A model generated the notes under the pieces. That model saw only the letters and a program-made list of their open reading frames with translations, was not told the DNA's origin and did not search any database. From contig NZ_JACRTE010000020.1 in assembly GCF_014385105.1 (NCBI RefSeq), positions 1-20,457 on the forward strand: a stretch of DNA of 20,457 bases, read 5' to 3'. This document shows positions 13,586 to 19,979 of the stretch, one piece after another. Each line of letters starts with the position of its first letter. Position 1 is the first letter of the stretch. The position numbers and the translations under genes were made by a program. Source of the stretch: Qingrenia yutianensis. GTDB taxonomy: Bacteria; Bacillota; Clostridia; UMGS1810.

Positions 13586-14299
13586 ATGAAAATATTTATT
13601 GACCCGGGGCACAACTATTCGGGTGCGGACACGGGCGCGGCCGGGAACGGCTTAAGAGAACAGGACGTTTCATATTTTGTGGGTTCGTATCTTACAAAAT
13701 ATTTATCTGACGCAGGATTTGACGTGAAATGCTCGCGCAACAAACTTGCGGACAATGTGGCGGCGACGTTTAACAGGAGCATAAACTATCGGTATATGCA
13801 GGCGAATGAGTTTAAGGCGGACTATTTTATTTCGCTCCACTGCGACGCGTCGGCGGACAAAGACGCGAAAGGCGCGCACGTTTGCGTATATTCCAAAAAT
13901 TCAACCGCGGAAAGGTTAGCAAGCGCGGTAATTAAAAAACTTATCCCTTTGGGACTGGACGGCAGAAGCGAGAAAATAGTCGAGCGCAAAAACTTGGGCG
14001 TTTTAAAGCACACAAATATGCCGGCGATACTTATTGAAATGGGATTTATAACAAATCCCGAAAACGCAAATCTTATGCGGTCGCCCGAGATGATTGCAAG
14101 GGCAATTTTTGAGGGCATTTGCGAATTTACGGGGATTAAAACCGAGAAAGAATATATGTCGGTTAACGATACCATTGCGCTGATGAGCGACAGAGGAATT
14201 ATATCCGATACGGAGAAATGGTATAACGGCACTTGGAACGACGATGATTTCAAGTGGCTGTTAAGAAAGGTTGGGACGTACATTGCAGATAAAATGTAA
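13586..14299 (+). CDS. N-acetylmuramoyl-L-alanine amidase (Amidase_3 endolysin)
   Basis: A 237-residue zinc amidase that cleaves the amide link between MurNAc and the peptide stem. GAGGTG at 13572-13577 precedes ATG 13586. The zinc ligands and catalytic residues expected for the family are present: H9 in DPGH, E25 in LREQD, H85 in SLHCDA and E151 in LIEMGF. The catalytic domain ends near 175. A C-terminal SVNDTIALMSDRGIISDTEK and DDFKWLLRKVGTYI segment (about 188-237) recurs at the end of other Clostridia lysins and may help bind the wall. There is no signal peptide, so release by the upstream holin is expected. It overlaps the next gene. Confidence 0.93.
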   Translation: MKIFIDPGHNYSGADTGAAGNGLREQDVSYFVGSYLTKYLSDAGFDVKCSRNKLADNVAATFNRSINYRYMQANEFKADYFISLHCDASADKDAKGAHVCVYSKNSTAERLASAVIKKLIPLGLDGRSEKIVERKNLGVLKHTNMPAILIEMGFITNPENANLMRSPEMIARAIFEGICEFTGIKTEKEYMSVNDTIALMSDRGIISDTEKWYNGTWNDDDFKWLLRKVGTYIADKM

Positions 14300-15023
14300 G
14301 GCAGGAAGCAATATTTTTGAAGTTAACGGCGAGAATATCACAAACGATGTTGCGCCGTTTGAAAAGAACGACAGAACATTTTTACCGATTAGGTTTATTG
14401 CCGAGAATATGGGATTGTATGTTGATTATGAAGAAAAAAGCGGCATTGTGACGGTATCGGACGTTAAGACGCATTTTGATACGGTTGACAAGTGCGCCGT
14501 CAATTTCGGTATGTATGCAAACTGTGCGAGCATTGCAATGTATAAAGAACTTGGCGCATACGTATTTGAGGACGAAAACGGATATTACTGGGACGGGCTT
14601 AAAATCGGACGAAAAGACCAACAAGAGTTGTATATTGACTCTGCCCTTGCGAGAAAATGCAAAGCAATTCTGCACACGCACGGCGGTACGGCAGGCGGTG
14701 CGGCAAACAATCACTTTTCGACGGGTGACAAAAAGGCGGCGAAAAAGTATGACAAGCCGATTTATATGTGTTCTCCCGTCGGAGAGCAGTGGTGCTTTGC
14801 GCCGAACAATACATGCGGCGAGGTGCGCAAAATATGCATTGCTCCGTTTGATTGGAAATTTGAGGATTTCTGTAAATCGGTTGTAAATTTTGATTATGCC
14901 GAGGCAAAAACCTTTTTCCTCAGCTATTTCGGGGGACGATATAAGCCTGTTGCCGAGCATATCCCCTGCGGTTATGTGCTGGACTATTATAATTTTATGT
15001 TTTTGAACGGGGATATTTATTAG
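14271..15023 (+). CDS. Copper-amine-oxidase-N-like lobe plus JAMM/DUF4329-like metallopeptidase, non-ATG start
   Basis: A 250-residue frame overlapping the amidase by 29 bases. Residues 11-62 match the second lobe of the wall-associated copper amine oxidase N-terminal domain: AGSNIFEVNG, V-A-P, then RTFLPIRFIAENMG and IVTVS. After residue 85, YKELGAYVFEDENGYYW is followed by HTHGG (H135, H137) and FSTGD (S150, D153), the H-x-H ... S-x-x-D arrangement of JAMM metallopeptidases, best matching DUF4329. TTG at 14271 (AAGAAAGG touching it) or TTG at 14283 are the possible starts; the first ATG (14409) would delete the first domain. Only half of the usual two-lobe domain is present, so a lost N-terminus or a frameshifted fusion with the amidase is possible. 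No signal peptide is visible. Confidence 0.6.
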   Translation: MGRTLQIKCKAGSNIFEVNGENITNDVAPFEKNDRTFLPIRFIAENMGLYVDYEEKSGIVTVSDVKTHFDTVDKCAVNFGMYANCASIAMYKELGAYVFEDENGYYWDGLKIGRKDQQELYIDSALARKCKAILHTHGGTAGGAANNHFSTGDKKAAKKYDKPIYMCSPVGEQWCFAPNNTCGEVRKICIAPFDWKFEDFCKSVVNFDYAEAKTFFLSYFGGRYKPVAEHIPCGYVLDYYNFMFLNGDIY

Positions 15024-15029
15024 AACAAG

Positions 15030-15051
15030 TTTTGACAACTTTTTGACAACT
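15030..15051. repeat. Tandem 11-bp direct repeat at the prophage end
   Basis: TTTTGACAACT occurs twice head to tail, at 15030-15040 and 15041-15051, with no mismatch, seven bases after the last phage stop codon. Short tandem repeats like this near a phage end are often arm-type binding sites of a tyrosine integrase. The two TTGACA hexamers could also be mistaken for -35 boxes, but no -10 sequence follows at the right distance. Confidence 0.6.
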
Positions 15052-15104
15052 TTTTTATGTGTTTTTTTACGTTTGAATGTGTGTTTTTGAGCAAATGCAA
15101 AACA

Positions 15105-15150
15105 TAAAAATTCCGCATAACAGTGGGAAAAATCCATTGTTATGCGGAAT
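15105..15150 (-). terminator. Intrinsic terminator of tRNA-Pro
   Basis: On the minus strand ATTCCGCATAACAATGG pairs with CCACTGTTATGCGGAAT over 17 positions with one G-U, around ATTTTTC, then T-rich TTTTTATG. It lies eight bases past the CCA end of tRNA-Pro and so ends its transcript. The stem also forms in the + direction, where no T-run follows, but it could slow transcripts leaving the prophage. Confidence 0.85.
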
Positions 15151-15157
15151 ATAAATT

Positions 15158-15233
15158 TGGTCGGAGTGACAGGACTTGAACCTGCGGCCCCATGACCCCC
15201 AGTCATGTGCGCTACCAGCTGCGCTACACCCCG
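15158..15233 (-). tRNA. tRNA-Pro(GGG)
   Basis: Read on the minus strand, the 76-base sequence has acceptor arms CGGGGTG/CACTCCG, a D-arm with AGC-GCAGCTGGTAGCGC, an anticodon stem CATGA/TCATG around the loop CTGGGGG (anticodon GGG), a T-arm GCAGG-TTCAAGT-CCTGT and an encoded CCA. Its 3' end faces the prophage, the orientation expected for a tRNA used as an integration site. Confidence 0.96.
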
Positions 15234-15244
15234 ATACCTTTGGT

Positions 15245-15273
15245 ATTATATACTATTTCCGCGCGTTTGTCAA
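15245..15273 (-). promoter_or_regulatory. Consensus promoter of tRNA-Pro
   Basis: On the minus strand TTGACA (complement of 15268-15273) and TATAAT (complement of 15245-15250) are both perfect and separated by 17 bases. The -10 box ends 11 bases before the mature tRNA 5' end. Confidence 0.9.
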
Positions 15274-15316
15274 GTGTTTTCGGGGATTTTTTTAAAATTA
15301 TATTTCATTTTTAAAA

Positions 15317-15961
15317 TCAGCGAGGAAAAGAGGCAAAAAAATCATCAATATGCTTATCAAGCAACTCAAGAATTTCCTTCTTCGCGCCCGATTTTTTATC
15401 ACTGCCGTCGTCCGCCGTTTCGTTGTCGTAAAGACTGTAAAGAAAAAACATCGGTGCGTAAAACTTTAGTGCAAGCATTTTTGAATTTTGCCCGTTATGC
15501 GCTGTTTCCTCAAAAATATCAGCCATATATTTGAGCGGACCGACCGAGATATACTGCGCATAAAGCTTTGCATTTTCCGCCGAATTATACTGCTCAACCG
15601 TCAGCATACGCCTGAAATTGCAGTAAAATTCCTCCTCCGTCCAATGCAGAAGCATTGCTTTTGAATACTCTTTAATTTTTTCAACATCAATATTTTTATA
15701 TTCACCGCCATTGTCGTCTTTCGGCTCGGACGGCATTTCGTAATCATCGGCATATTCCGTGTCGGCATTGTTCACACGCTCGATAATCGCGTCAAAAATC
15801 GCTTTTTTACCGGTAAAATGCTTATAAAGCGACGGCGCTTTAATGCCTACCGCGTCCGCAATTTCGGCAACACCGACCGCGCCGTAACCTTTTTTGGCAA
15901 AAAGGCGCAGGCTTTCGTTTAAAACTTTCTCTTTTGTGCTTGTTTTCGCATTGTTTTTCAT
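15317..15961 (-). CDS. TetR family transcriptional regulator
   Basis: A 214-residue regulator. The start is set at 15961, because GGAGG (complement of 15968-15972) has correct spacing to it and the upstream ATG in the frame (15976) lies before that site. Residues about 8-55 form the TetR DNA-binding domain, with SLRLFAKKGYGAVGVAEIAD and VGIKAPSLYKHFTGKKAIFD as the helix-turn-helix. The rest (about 60-214) is a helical ligand/dimer domain of unknown effector, with a D/E-rich loop near 65-90. It is divergent from argH, and a perfect inverted repeat sits in its own promoter. The control target beyond itself is not evident from the window. Confidence 0.9.
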   Translation of the reverse strand: MKNNAKTSTKEKVLNESLRLFAKKGYGAVGVAEIADAVGIKAPSLYKHFTGKKAIFDAIIERVNNADTEYADDYEMPSEPKDDNGGEYKNIDVEKIKEYSKAMLLHWTEEEFYCNFRRMLTVEQYNSAENAKLYAQYISVGPLKYMADIFEETAHNGQNSKMLALKFYAPMFFLYSLYDNETADDGSDKKSGAKKEILELLDKHIDDFFASFPR

Positions 15962-15980
15962 ATCGCACCTCCGCACTTGA

Positions 15981-16009
15981 ATTATAGCTAAAATCCGTTA
16001 GCTTGTCAA
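15981..16009 (-). promoter_or_regulatory. TetR gene promoter with operator inverted repeat
   Basis: On the minus strand, TTGACA (complement of 16004-16009) and TATAAT (complement of 15981-15986) are perfect with a 17-base spacer. The spacer and its flanks hold AGCTAA-6-TTAGCT at 15986-16003, a perfect inverted repeat placed between -35 and -10, where a bound repressor would block polymerase. This fits self-repression by the TetR protein (inference). Confidence 0.85.
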
Positions 16010-16029
16010 TAAAAAATTTTACAAACGTA

Positions 16030-16058
16030 TTGCATTTTATTAAAAAACGTTGTATAAT
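16030..16058 (+). promoter_or_regulatory. argH promoter
   Basis: TTGCAT at 16030-16035 and TATAAT at 16053-16058 are separated by 17 bases. The expected transcript start is near 16065, with GGAGG at 16078-16082 and ATG at 16090. It is divergent from the TetR promoter, the two -35 boxes lying 20 bases apart, so a bound TetR could also affect it, though the operator covers only the TetR side. Confidence 0.8.
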
Positions 16059-16089
16059 TATACAAAACATACATTTTGGAGGAATTGCA

Positions 16090-17469
16090 ATGAAGCTTTG
16101 GGGCGGACGTTTTGAAAAAGGAACGGACGAATTGGTGAACGATTTCAACTCGTCAATCCGTTTTGATAAAAGAATGTATAAACAGGATATAAAAGGAAGC
16201 ACGGCGCACGCGAAAATGCTCGGCAAATGCGGTGTTATAACCGAAGAAGAGAGCGCATTTATCGTGAAAACGCTTGCCGAAATTTTAGACGAAATCGAAA
16301 ACGGTACGGCGCAGTTTATGATTGATGCCGAGGATATTCATATGAATATCGAAACAATGCTTATTGCAAAAATCGGCGACACGGGCAAAAAACTGCACAC
16401 CGGCAGAAGCCGTAACGACCAGGTTGCGCTGGATATACGAATGTATCTGCGCGACGAAACCGACGAAATTATAAAAATGCTCAAAGACCTTTTGCGCGTT
16501 CTTATAAATATTGCGAAAGACAATCTCGACACCATTATGCCGGGTTATACGCATCTTCAAAAGGCACAGCCCATAACGCTTGCACATCATATGTGCGCCT
16601 ACACGCAGATGTTTGAGCGTGATATTATGCGTCTTGCCGATTGCAGAAAACGCATAAATATTATGCCTCTCGGCTCGGGTGCGCTTGCGGCGACAACGTA
16701 TCCGTTCGACCGTGAATTTGTCGCTCGGGAGCTTGGTTTTGACGGTATAACCTACAATTCGCTCGACGGCGTTTCCGACCGTGATTTTGTGATAGAAATG
16801 TCGGGCGCGCTTTCAATTATAATGATGCACCTTTCGCGTTTCTGCGAGGAACTTATTTTGTGGAACACAAACGAATTTTCATTCGTTGAGATGGACGACA
16901 GCTGTTCGACGGGTTCGAGCATTATGCCCCAGAAGAAAAACCCCGACGTCGCCGAACTTATCCGCGGAAAAGCAGGACGTGTTTACGGCTCGCTTATGAC
17001 CATTTTGACGGTTATGAAAGGTATTCCGCTTGCATACAATAAGGATATGCAGGAGGACAAGGAGTGCATTTTCGACGCGGTTGACACGGTGAAACTGTGC
17101 ATACCCGTGTTTGCCAAAATGCTTGACACTATGAAATTCAACAAGGACGTTATGTATAAGGGCGCAGGCGGAGGATTTACCAATGCGACCGACGCTGCGG
17201 ACTATCTTGTGCGCAAAAACATTCCGTTCAGAAAAGCGCACGAAATTGTCGGAAAAACAGTGCTTTATGCCACAAAACACGGCAAGGCGCTTTCGGAGCT
17301 TACGCTTGACGAATACAAGGCAATCTGCCCCGAAATCGACGGCGATATTTATTATGCGATTGACCTTAAAACCTGCGTCGAGGGCAGAAAAATCATCGGC
17401 GGACCGGCAAAAGAGGCGGTTTTGAAAACCATCGAAAAAGATATTTCGTTTTTGGAAAAAGAATTTTAA
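16090..17469 (+). CDS. argH: Argininosuccinate lyase
   Basis: A 459-residue enzyme that splits argininosuccinate into arginine and fumarate, the last step of arginine synthesis, as a cytoplasmic homotetramer. ATG 16090 has GGAGG eight bases upstream; the longer frame start at 16003 precedes the promoter and is rejected. It opens MKLWGGRFEKGTDELVNDFN, has HTGRSRNDQVALD, the THLQKAQPITLAHHM segment with H155, and the fumarase/aspartase superfamily loop GSSIMPQKKNPD at residues 275-286. Length and motifs are complete. The usual partner argG is not beside it, so argH stands alone with a TetR gene opposite. There is no terminator before the infC promoter. Confidence 0.98.
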   Translation: MKLWGGRFEKGTDELVNDFNSSIRFDKRMYKQDIKGSTAHAKMLGKCGVITEEESAFIVKTLAEILDEIENGTAQFMIDAEDIHMNIETMLIAKIGDTGKKLHTGRSRNDQVALDIRMYLRDETDEIIKMLKDLLRVLINIAKDNLDTIMPGYTHLQKAQPITLAHHMCAYTQMFERDIMRLADCRKRINIMPLGSGALAATTYPFDREFVARELGFDGITYNSLDGVSDRDFVIEMSGALSIIMMHLSRFCEELILWNTNEFSFVEMDDSCSTGSSIMPQKKNPDVAELIRGKAGRVYGSLMTILTVMKGIPLAYNKDMQEDKECIFDAVDTVKLCIPVFAKMLDTMKFNKDVMYKGAGGGFTNATDAADYLVRKNIPFRKAHEIVGKTVLYATKHGKALSELTLDEYKAICPEIDGDIYYAIDLKTCVEGRKIIGGPAKEAVLKTIEKDISFLEKEF

Positions 17470-17476
17470 AAAACTA

Positions 17477-17505
17477 TTGACAAATGTTTGATTTTGTGGT
17501 AGTAT
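17477..17505 (+). promoter_or_regulatory. Promoter of the infC-rpmI-rplT operon
   Basis: TTGACA at 17477-17482 and TAGTAT at 17500-17505 are separated by 17 bases, seven bases after the argH stop. The transcript would start near 17512, upstream of the leader. Confidence 0.8.
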
Positions 17506-17509
17506 CTAT

Positions 17510-17675
17510 TGGTGGTTGGATTTGAGTATATCAGATTTTGCCAAAATTAAAGTAGAAAATCCATTTCTCACCTTACGGTTTAAAGGTATCGGTAAGGTTT
17601 ACGGCTTGATTTTAAGGTTTTTAACTTTATTGACGCGTAAAGGCAGGTGGATTTTCACCTGCTTTTTTATTTTAT
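17510..17675 (+). ncRNA. L20-type leader RNA upstream of infC (attenuator)
   Basis: A leader of about 180 bases precedes infC. It holds the inverted repeat ACCTTAC (17570-17576)/GTAAGGT (17592-17598) and ends in a terminator. The element GAAAATCCA at 17555-17563 is complementary over 9 bases to TGGATTTTC at 17648-17656, which spans part of the terminator's 5' arm, its loop and one base of the 3' arm, and could act as an antiterminator. Established for Bacillus subtilis: ribosomal protein L20 represses infC-rpmI-rplT by premature termination in the leader. The same layout is inferred here. An open frame through it is not taken as coding. Confidence 0.72.
17641..17668 (+). terminator. Attenuator terminator in the infC leader
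   Basis: GCAGGTG at 17643-17649 pairs with CACCTGC at 17656-17662 around GATTTT, followed by TTTTTTATTTTATTTT. It is a textbook intrinsic terminator, just ahead of the infC binding site at 17679-17683. Confidence 0.92.
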
Positions 17676-17692
17676 TTTGGAGGTGCTTTGTC

Positions 17693-18202
17693 ATCAGTAA
17701 TAAAGACTTAATGATTAACGAAGAAATCAGAGATAAGGAAGTCCGTGTTATCGGCGCAAACGGCGACCAGCTCGGCGTTATGAGCTCGAAAGAGGCTTTA
17801 AACATTGCCGAACAAAACGGAATGGACCTTGTTAAAATTGCTCCGCAGGCAACGCCGCCCGTATGCAAAATTATGGATTACGGCAAGTATAAATTTGAGC
17901 TTGCAAAGCGCGACAGGGAAACAAAGAAAAATCAGAAGGTTGTAAACATCAAGGAAATACGCCTTTCGCCTTCGATTGACACAAACGATTTCAACACTAA
18001 AGTTAATCATACGCTTAAATTTTTAAAATCGGGTGATAAGGTAAAAATAACCGTTCGTTTCCGCGGAAGAGAGGTTAACCACTCCTCGCTCGGAAAAGTG
18101 CTTCTCGACAAGTTTGCAGAGGCAATCGAGGACGTTGCGGTGGTTGAGAAAAACGCAAAACTCGAGGGTAAAAATATGTTTATGGTTATCGCTCCGAAAT
18201 AA
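17693..18202 (+). CDS. infC: Translation initiation factor IF-3, AUC start
   Basis: A 169-residue factor that binds the 30S subunit, checks the start codon and blocks premature 50S joining. The protein starts SNKDLMINEEIRDKEVRVI, has GDQLGVMSSKEAL, PPVCKIMDYGKYKFELAKRD (the classical N-domain/linker motif) and the C-domain with VRFRGRE. GGAGG at 17679-17683 is followed at nine bases by ATC 17693, the only codon that gives the right N-terminus; no ATG, GTG or TTG in frame fits, and the first ATG (17711) would remove conserved residues. Non-standard start codons are characteristic of infC and mediate its self-control. It is followed by rpmI in the same operon. Confidence 0.92.
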   Translation: MSNKDLMINEEIRDKEVRVIGANGDQLGVMSSKEALNIAEQNGMDLVKIAPQATPPVCKIMDYGKYKFELAKRDRETKKNQKVVNIKEIRLSPSIDTNDFNTKVNHTLKFLKSGDKVKITVRFRGREVNHSSLGKVLLDKFAEAIEDVAVVEKNAKLEGKNMFMVIAPK

Positions 18203-18265
18203 TAAAGCACAAATGTTAAAATTGTCTTTTTAAGACTTAAAAATTTCAGAAGGGAGTTATTTATT

Positions 18266-18463
18266 ATGCCTAAAATCAAAACTCACAGAGCTTCGGCTAA
18301 AAGATTCAGCCTTACCAAAAACGGCAAGGTTAAAAGAGGTCAGGCTTACAGAAGCCACATTCTTACAAAGAAATCTACCAAGAGAAAAAGAGGTTTAAGA
18401 AAATCGGCTTATGCTTCGACCGCAAACGAGGCTACAATCAAGAGATTGATATTGTATAAATAA
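18266..18463 (+). CDS. rpmI: Ribosomal protein L35
   Basis: A 65-residue, very basic protein of the 50S subunit. AAGGGAG at 18250-18256 precedes ATG 18266. The sequence PKIKTHRASAKRFSLTKNGK and HILTKKSTKRKRGLRK are the signature of bL35. It lies between infC and rplT, 63 bases after infC, as in other Firmicutes. No internal promoter is seen. Confidence 0.98.
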   Translation: MPKIKTHRASAKRFSLTKNGKVKRGQAYRSHILTKKSTKRKRGLRKSAYASTANEATIKRLILYK

Positions 18464-18486
18464 TATAGAGAAGGAGTGTACTCACG

Positions 18487-18840
18487 ATGGCAAGAGTTAA
18501 AGGCGCATTAGCTACAAGAAAAAGACGTAAAAGAGTGTTAAAACTCGCTAAAGGATACAGAGGCGCAAAAAGTAAGCTTTTCAGAACCGCCAAACAGGCA
18601 GTTATGAAATCGCTTGTTTATGCTTATACAGGCAGAAAATTAAGAAAAAGAGATTTCAGAAAACTCTGGATTACGCGTATCAGCGCTGCCGCTAAAATGA
18701 ACGGCATCAACTATTCGAGATTTATGAACGGTCTTAAGAAAGCAAACATTGATATGAACAGAAAAATGCTTTCCGAAATCGCGATTGCAGACCCCAAGGC
18801 GTTTGCGGAATTGGTTGAAAAAGCAAAAGCTGCTCTTTAA
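18487..18840 (+). CDS. rplT: Ribosomal protein L20
   Basis: A 117-residue basic, helical 50S protein and the likely repressor of this operon through its leader. AGAAGGAG at 18470-18477 precedes ATG 18487. It has the conserved ARVKGALATRKRRKRVLKLA and KGYRGAKSKLFRTAKQAVMK segments, and GLKKANIDMNRKMLSEIA in the C-terminal part that contacts the leader RNA in other species. It is 23 bases behind rpmI and ends before a strong terminator. Confidence 0.98.
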   Translation: MARVKGALATRKRRKRVLKLAKGYRGAKSKLFRTAKQAVMKSLVYAYTGRKLRKRDFRKLWITRISAAAKMNGINYSRFMNGLKKANIDMNRKMLSEIAIADPKAFAELVEKAKAAL

Positions 18841-18866
18841 TGTAAAGAGTGAATTAAAAATATTCG

Positions 18867-18908
18867 AACCGCTGTGCTTTTTCGCATAGCGGTTTAATAT
18901 TTTTTATA
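18867..18908 (+). terminator. Terminator of the infC-rpmI-rplT operon
   Basis: AACCGCTGTGC at 18867-18877 pairs with GCATAGCGGTT at 18884-18894 (eleven pairs, one G-U) around TTTTTC; the following sequence is AT-rich with TTTTTT at 18901-18906. Confidence 0.85.
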
Positions 18909-18930
18909 AAAATTTTTCGGGCGGTTTTTT

Positions 18931-19692
18931 ATGAGCGAAATTATCACAAGCGCACAAAATAATATTTTTAAGCATATCGCAAAGCTTAACGACGCGAAAT
19001 ACCGAAATAAATTCGGAGAGTTTGTACTGGAGGGCGAGCGGTTGGTGTGCGACGCGGAAAACCTCGGCGCGGATATTTCGTTTGTTGTGATAAAAGACGG
19101 TTACGACGGTAAAATTCCGCAGTGCGAAAAAATTTATACGTTTGACGAAAAGCTTTTTTCGCAGATGAAAAACACTGTTAATTCACAAGGAATTTTGGCT
19201 GTTGCAAAGATTGAAAGAAATAAAACCGCGGATTTTTCAACGGCAAGAACGGTTGTGTATCTCGACGGCGTTTCCGACCCCGGTAATATGGGCACAATCA
19301 TCAGAACGTGCGACGCGGCAGGTGTGGACGCGGTGGTGATTTCCAAAACCTGTGTTGACGTTTTCAATCCGAAGGTCGTGCGCTCGACTATGGCGAGTAT
19401 TTTTAATGTTAACCTGATTTTTGACGATAATTGCCTTGAAAAACTCAAAAATGACGGATTTTGCCTGATAGGAACGTATCTTGGCGCAAAAAAAAGCATT
19501 TTTGATATTGATTTTTTGCAGAAATGTGTTATAATTATCGGTAATGAGGCAAACGGAATAAGCGAAAAAGTGCTTGATATGTGCACCGAAAATGTGATAA
19601 TTCCTATGGTAGGCGGCTGCGAATCACTGAATGCCGCGGTGTCTTGCTCGGTTTGCGTGTATGAGGCATTAAGGCAGAAAATCAGCCGTTAG
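18931..19692 (+). CDS. RNA 2'-O-methyltransferase, SpoU/TrmH family
   Basis: A 253-residue SAM-dependent methyltransferase of rRNA or tRNA ribose. An N-terminal substrate-binding domain (about 1-95, with FGEFVLEGERLV) is followed by a SpoU domain with the three family motifs: DGVSDPGNMGTIIRTCDAAG at residues 112-131, IIIGNEANGIS at 201-211 and IPMVGGCESLNAAVS at 224-238, which build the trefoil-knot cofactor site. The start ATG 18931 has only a GGGCGG site upstream, so translation may be weak. It sits behind the rplT terminator without an obvious promoter. The exact target base cannot be told from the sequence. Confidence 0.92.
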   Translation: MSEIITSAQNNIFKHIAKLNDAKYRNKFGEFVLEGERLVCDAENLGADISFVVIKDGYDGKIPQCEKIYTFDEKLFSQMKNTVNSQGILAVAKIERNKTADFSTARTVVYLDGVSDPGNMGTIIRTCDAAGVDAVVISKTCVDVFNPKVVRSTMASIFNVNLIFDDNCLEKLKNDGFCLIGTYLGAKKSIFDIDFLQKCVIIIGNEANGISEKVLDMCTENVIIPMVGGCESLNAAVSCSVCVYEALRQKISR

Positions 19693-19733
19693 ACGGCTCG
19701 GACAAGAATAGACATAAAACTCTTTCGAAGACG

Positions 19734-19763
19734 TTGTTTAAAACGCTGTTTACCGGATAAAAT
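19734..19763 (+). promoter_or_regulatory. Possible tRNA-Arg promoter
   Basis: TTGTTT at 19734-19739 and TAAAAT at 19758-19763 are separated by 18 bases, about 60 bases before the tRNA. The match is moderate. An inverted repeat CGAATAT/ATATTCG follows at about 19764-19785. No better candidate lies closer. Confidence 0.4.
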
Positions 19764-19824
19764 CGAATATCTGACTAAATATTCGTGCCGGAAGAAAGAC
19801 TTGTGTAAAATTTAATATTTGTAT

Positions 19825-19900
19825 GCGCCCTTGGCTCAACGGATAGAGTAGCTGACTTCGAATCAGTTGGTTGTAGGTTCGAATCCTACAGGGCGTGCCA
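19825..19900 (+). tRNA. tRNA-Arg(TCG)
   Basis: The 76-base sequence starts GCGCCCT and its other acceptor strand is AGGGCGT with encoded GCCA end. The anticodon stem GCTGA/TCAGT encloses CTTCGAA, giving anticodon TCG, which reads CGA/CGN codons for arginine. The T-arm is TGTAGG-TTCGAATC-CTACA. A terminator follows at 19950. Confidence 0.96.
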
Positions 19901-19949
19901 CTAAATCCGAACCAAAAAGATATAATGTCGATTTGGTCAGCAATGACGA

Positions 19950-19979
19950 GGGTTTGCGGGATTTCCGCAAACCCTTTTT
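19950..19979 (+). terminator. Terminator of tRNA-Arg
   Basis: GGGTTTGCGG at 19950-19959 pairs with CCGCAAACCC at 19965-19974 over ten perfect pairs around GATTT, followed by TTTTT. Confidence 0.92.

Larger units (their letters stand above)
1..15051 (+). mobile_element. Prophage, late-gene (head, tail, lysis) half, siphovirus type
   Basis: All genes from the left edge to 15023 lie on the + strand, tightly packed with overlapping starts and stops, in the canonical order capsid, connectors, tail tube, chaperones, tape measure, distal tail, hub, fibres, holin, amidase. The long tape measure gene and separate tail-tube gene indicate a non-contractile long tail; no sheath gene is present. The left boundary is outside the window. 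The right boundary is placed after the last phage-like gene and the tandem repeat at 15030-15051, before tRNA-Pro, by inference. Whether the prophage is intact cannot be judged because terminase, portal, integrase and early genes are not visible. Confidence 0.93.

Noticed and set aside
15030..15075. Two TTGACA hexamers after the last phage gene as + strand promoters
   Set aside because: They belong to an exact tandem repeat, no -10 hexamer lies 16-18 bases downstream and no + strand gene follows.
14382..15206. Minus-strand open frame (274 codons) across the last phage gene and tRNA-Pro
   Set aside because: It runs through a tRNA and its terminator and is antisense to the JAMM-motif gene; no family features.
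15317..15961. The string YADDYE in the minus-strand regulator resembles the YxDD catalytic motif of reverse transcriptases
   Set aside because: The protein is a clear TetR regulator with an N-terminal helix-turn-helix, the motif lies in a D/E-rich loop, and no other reverse-transcriptase blocks are present. It is not the missing DGR enzyme.
17516..17692. Longer infC start at TTG 17516
   Set aside because: It would translate straight through the leader and its terminator; the conserved IF-3 N-terminus begins at 17693 with a proper binding site.
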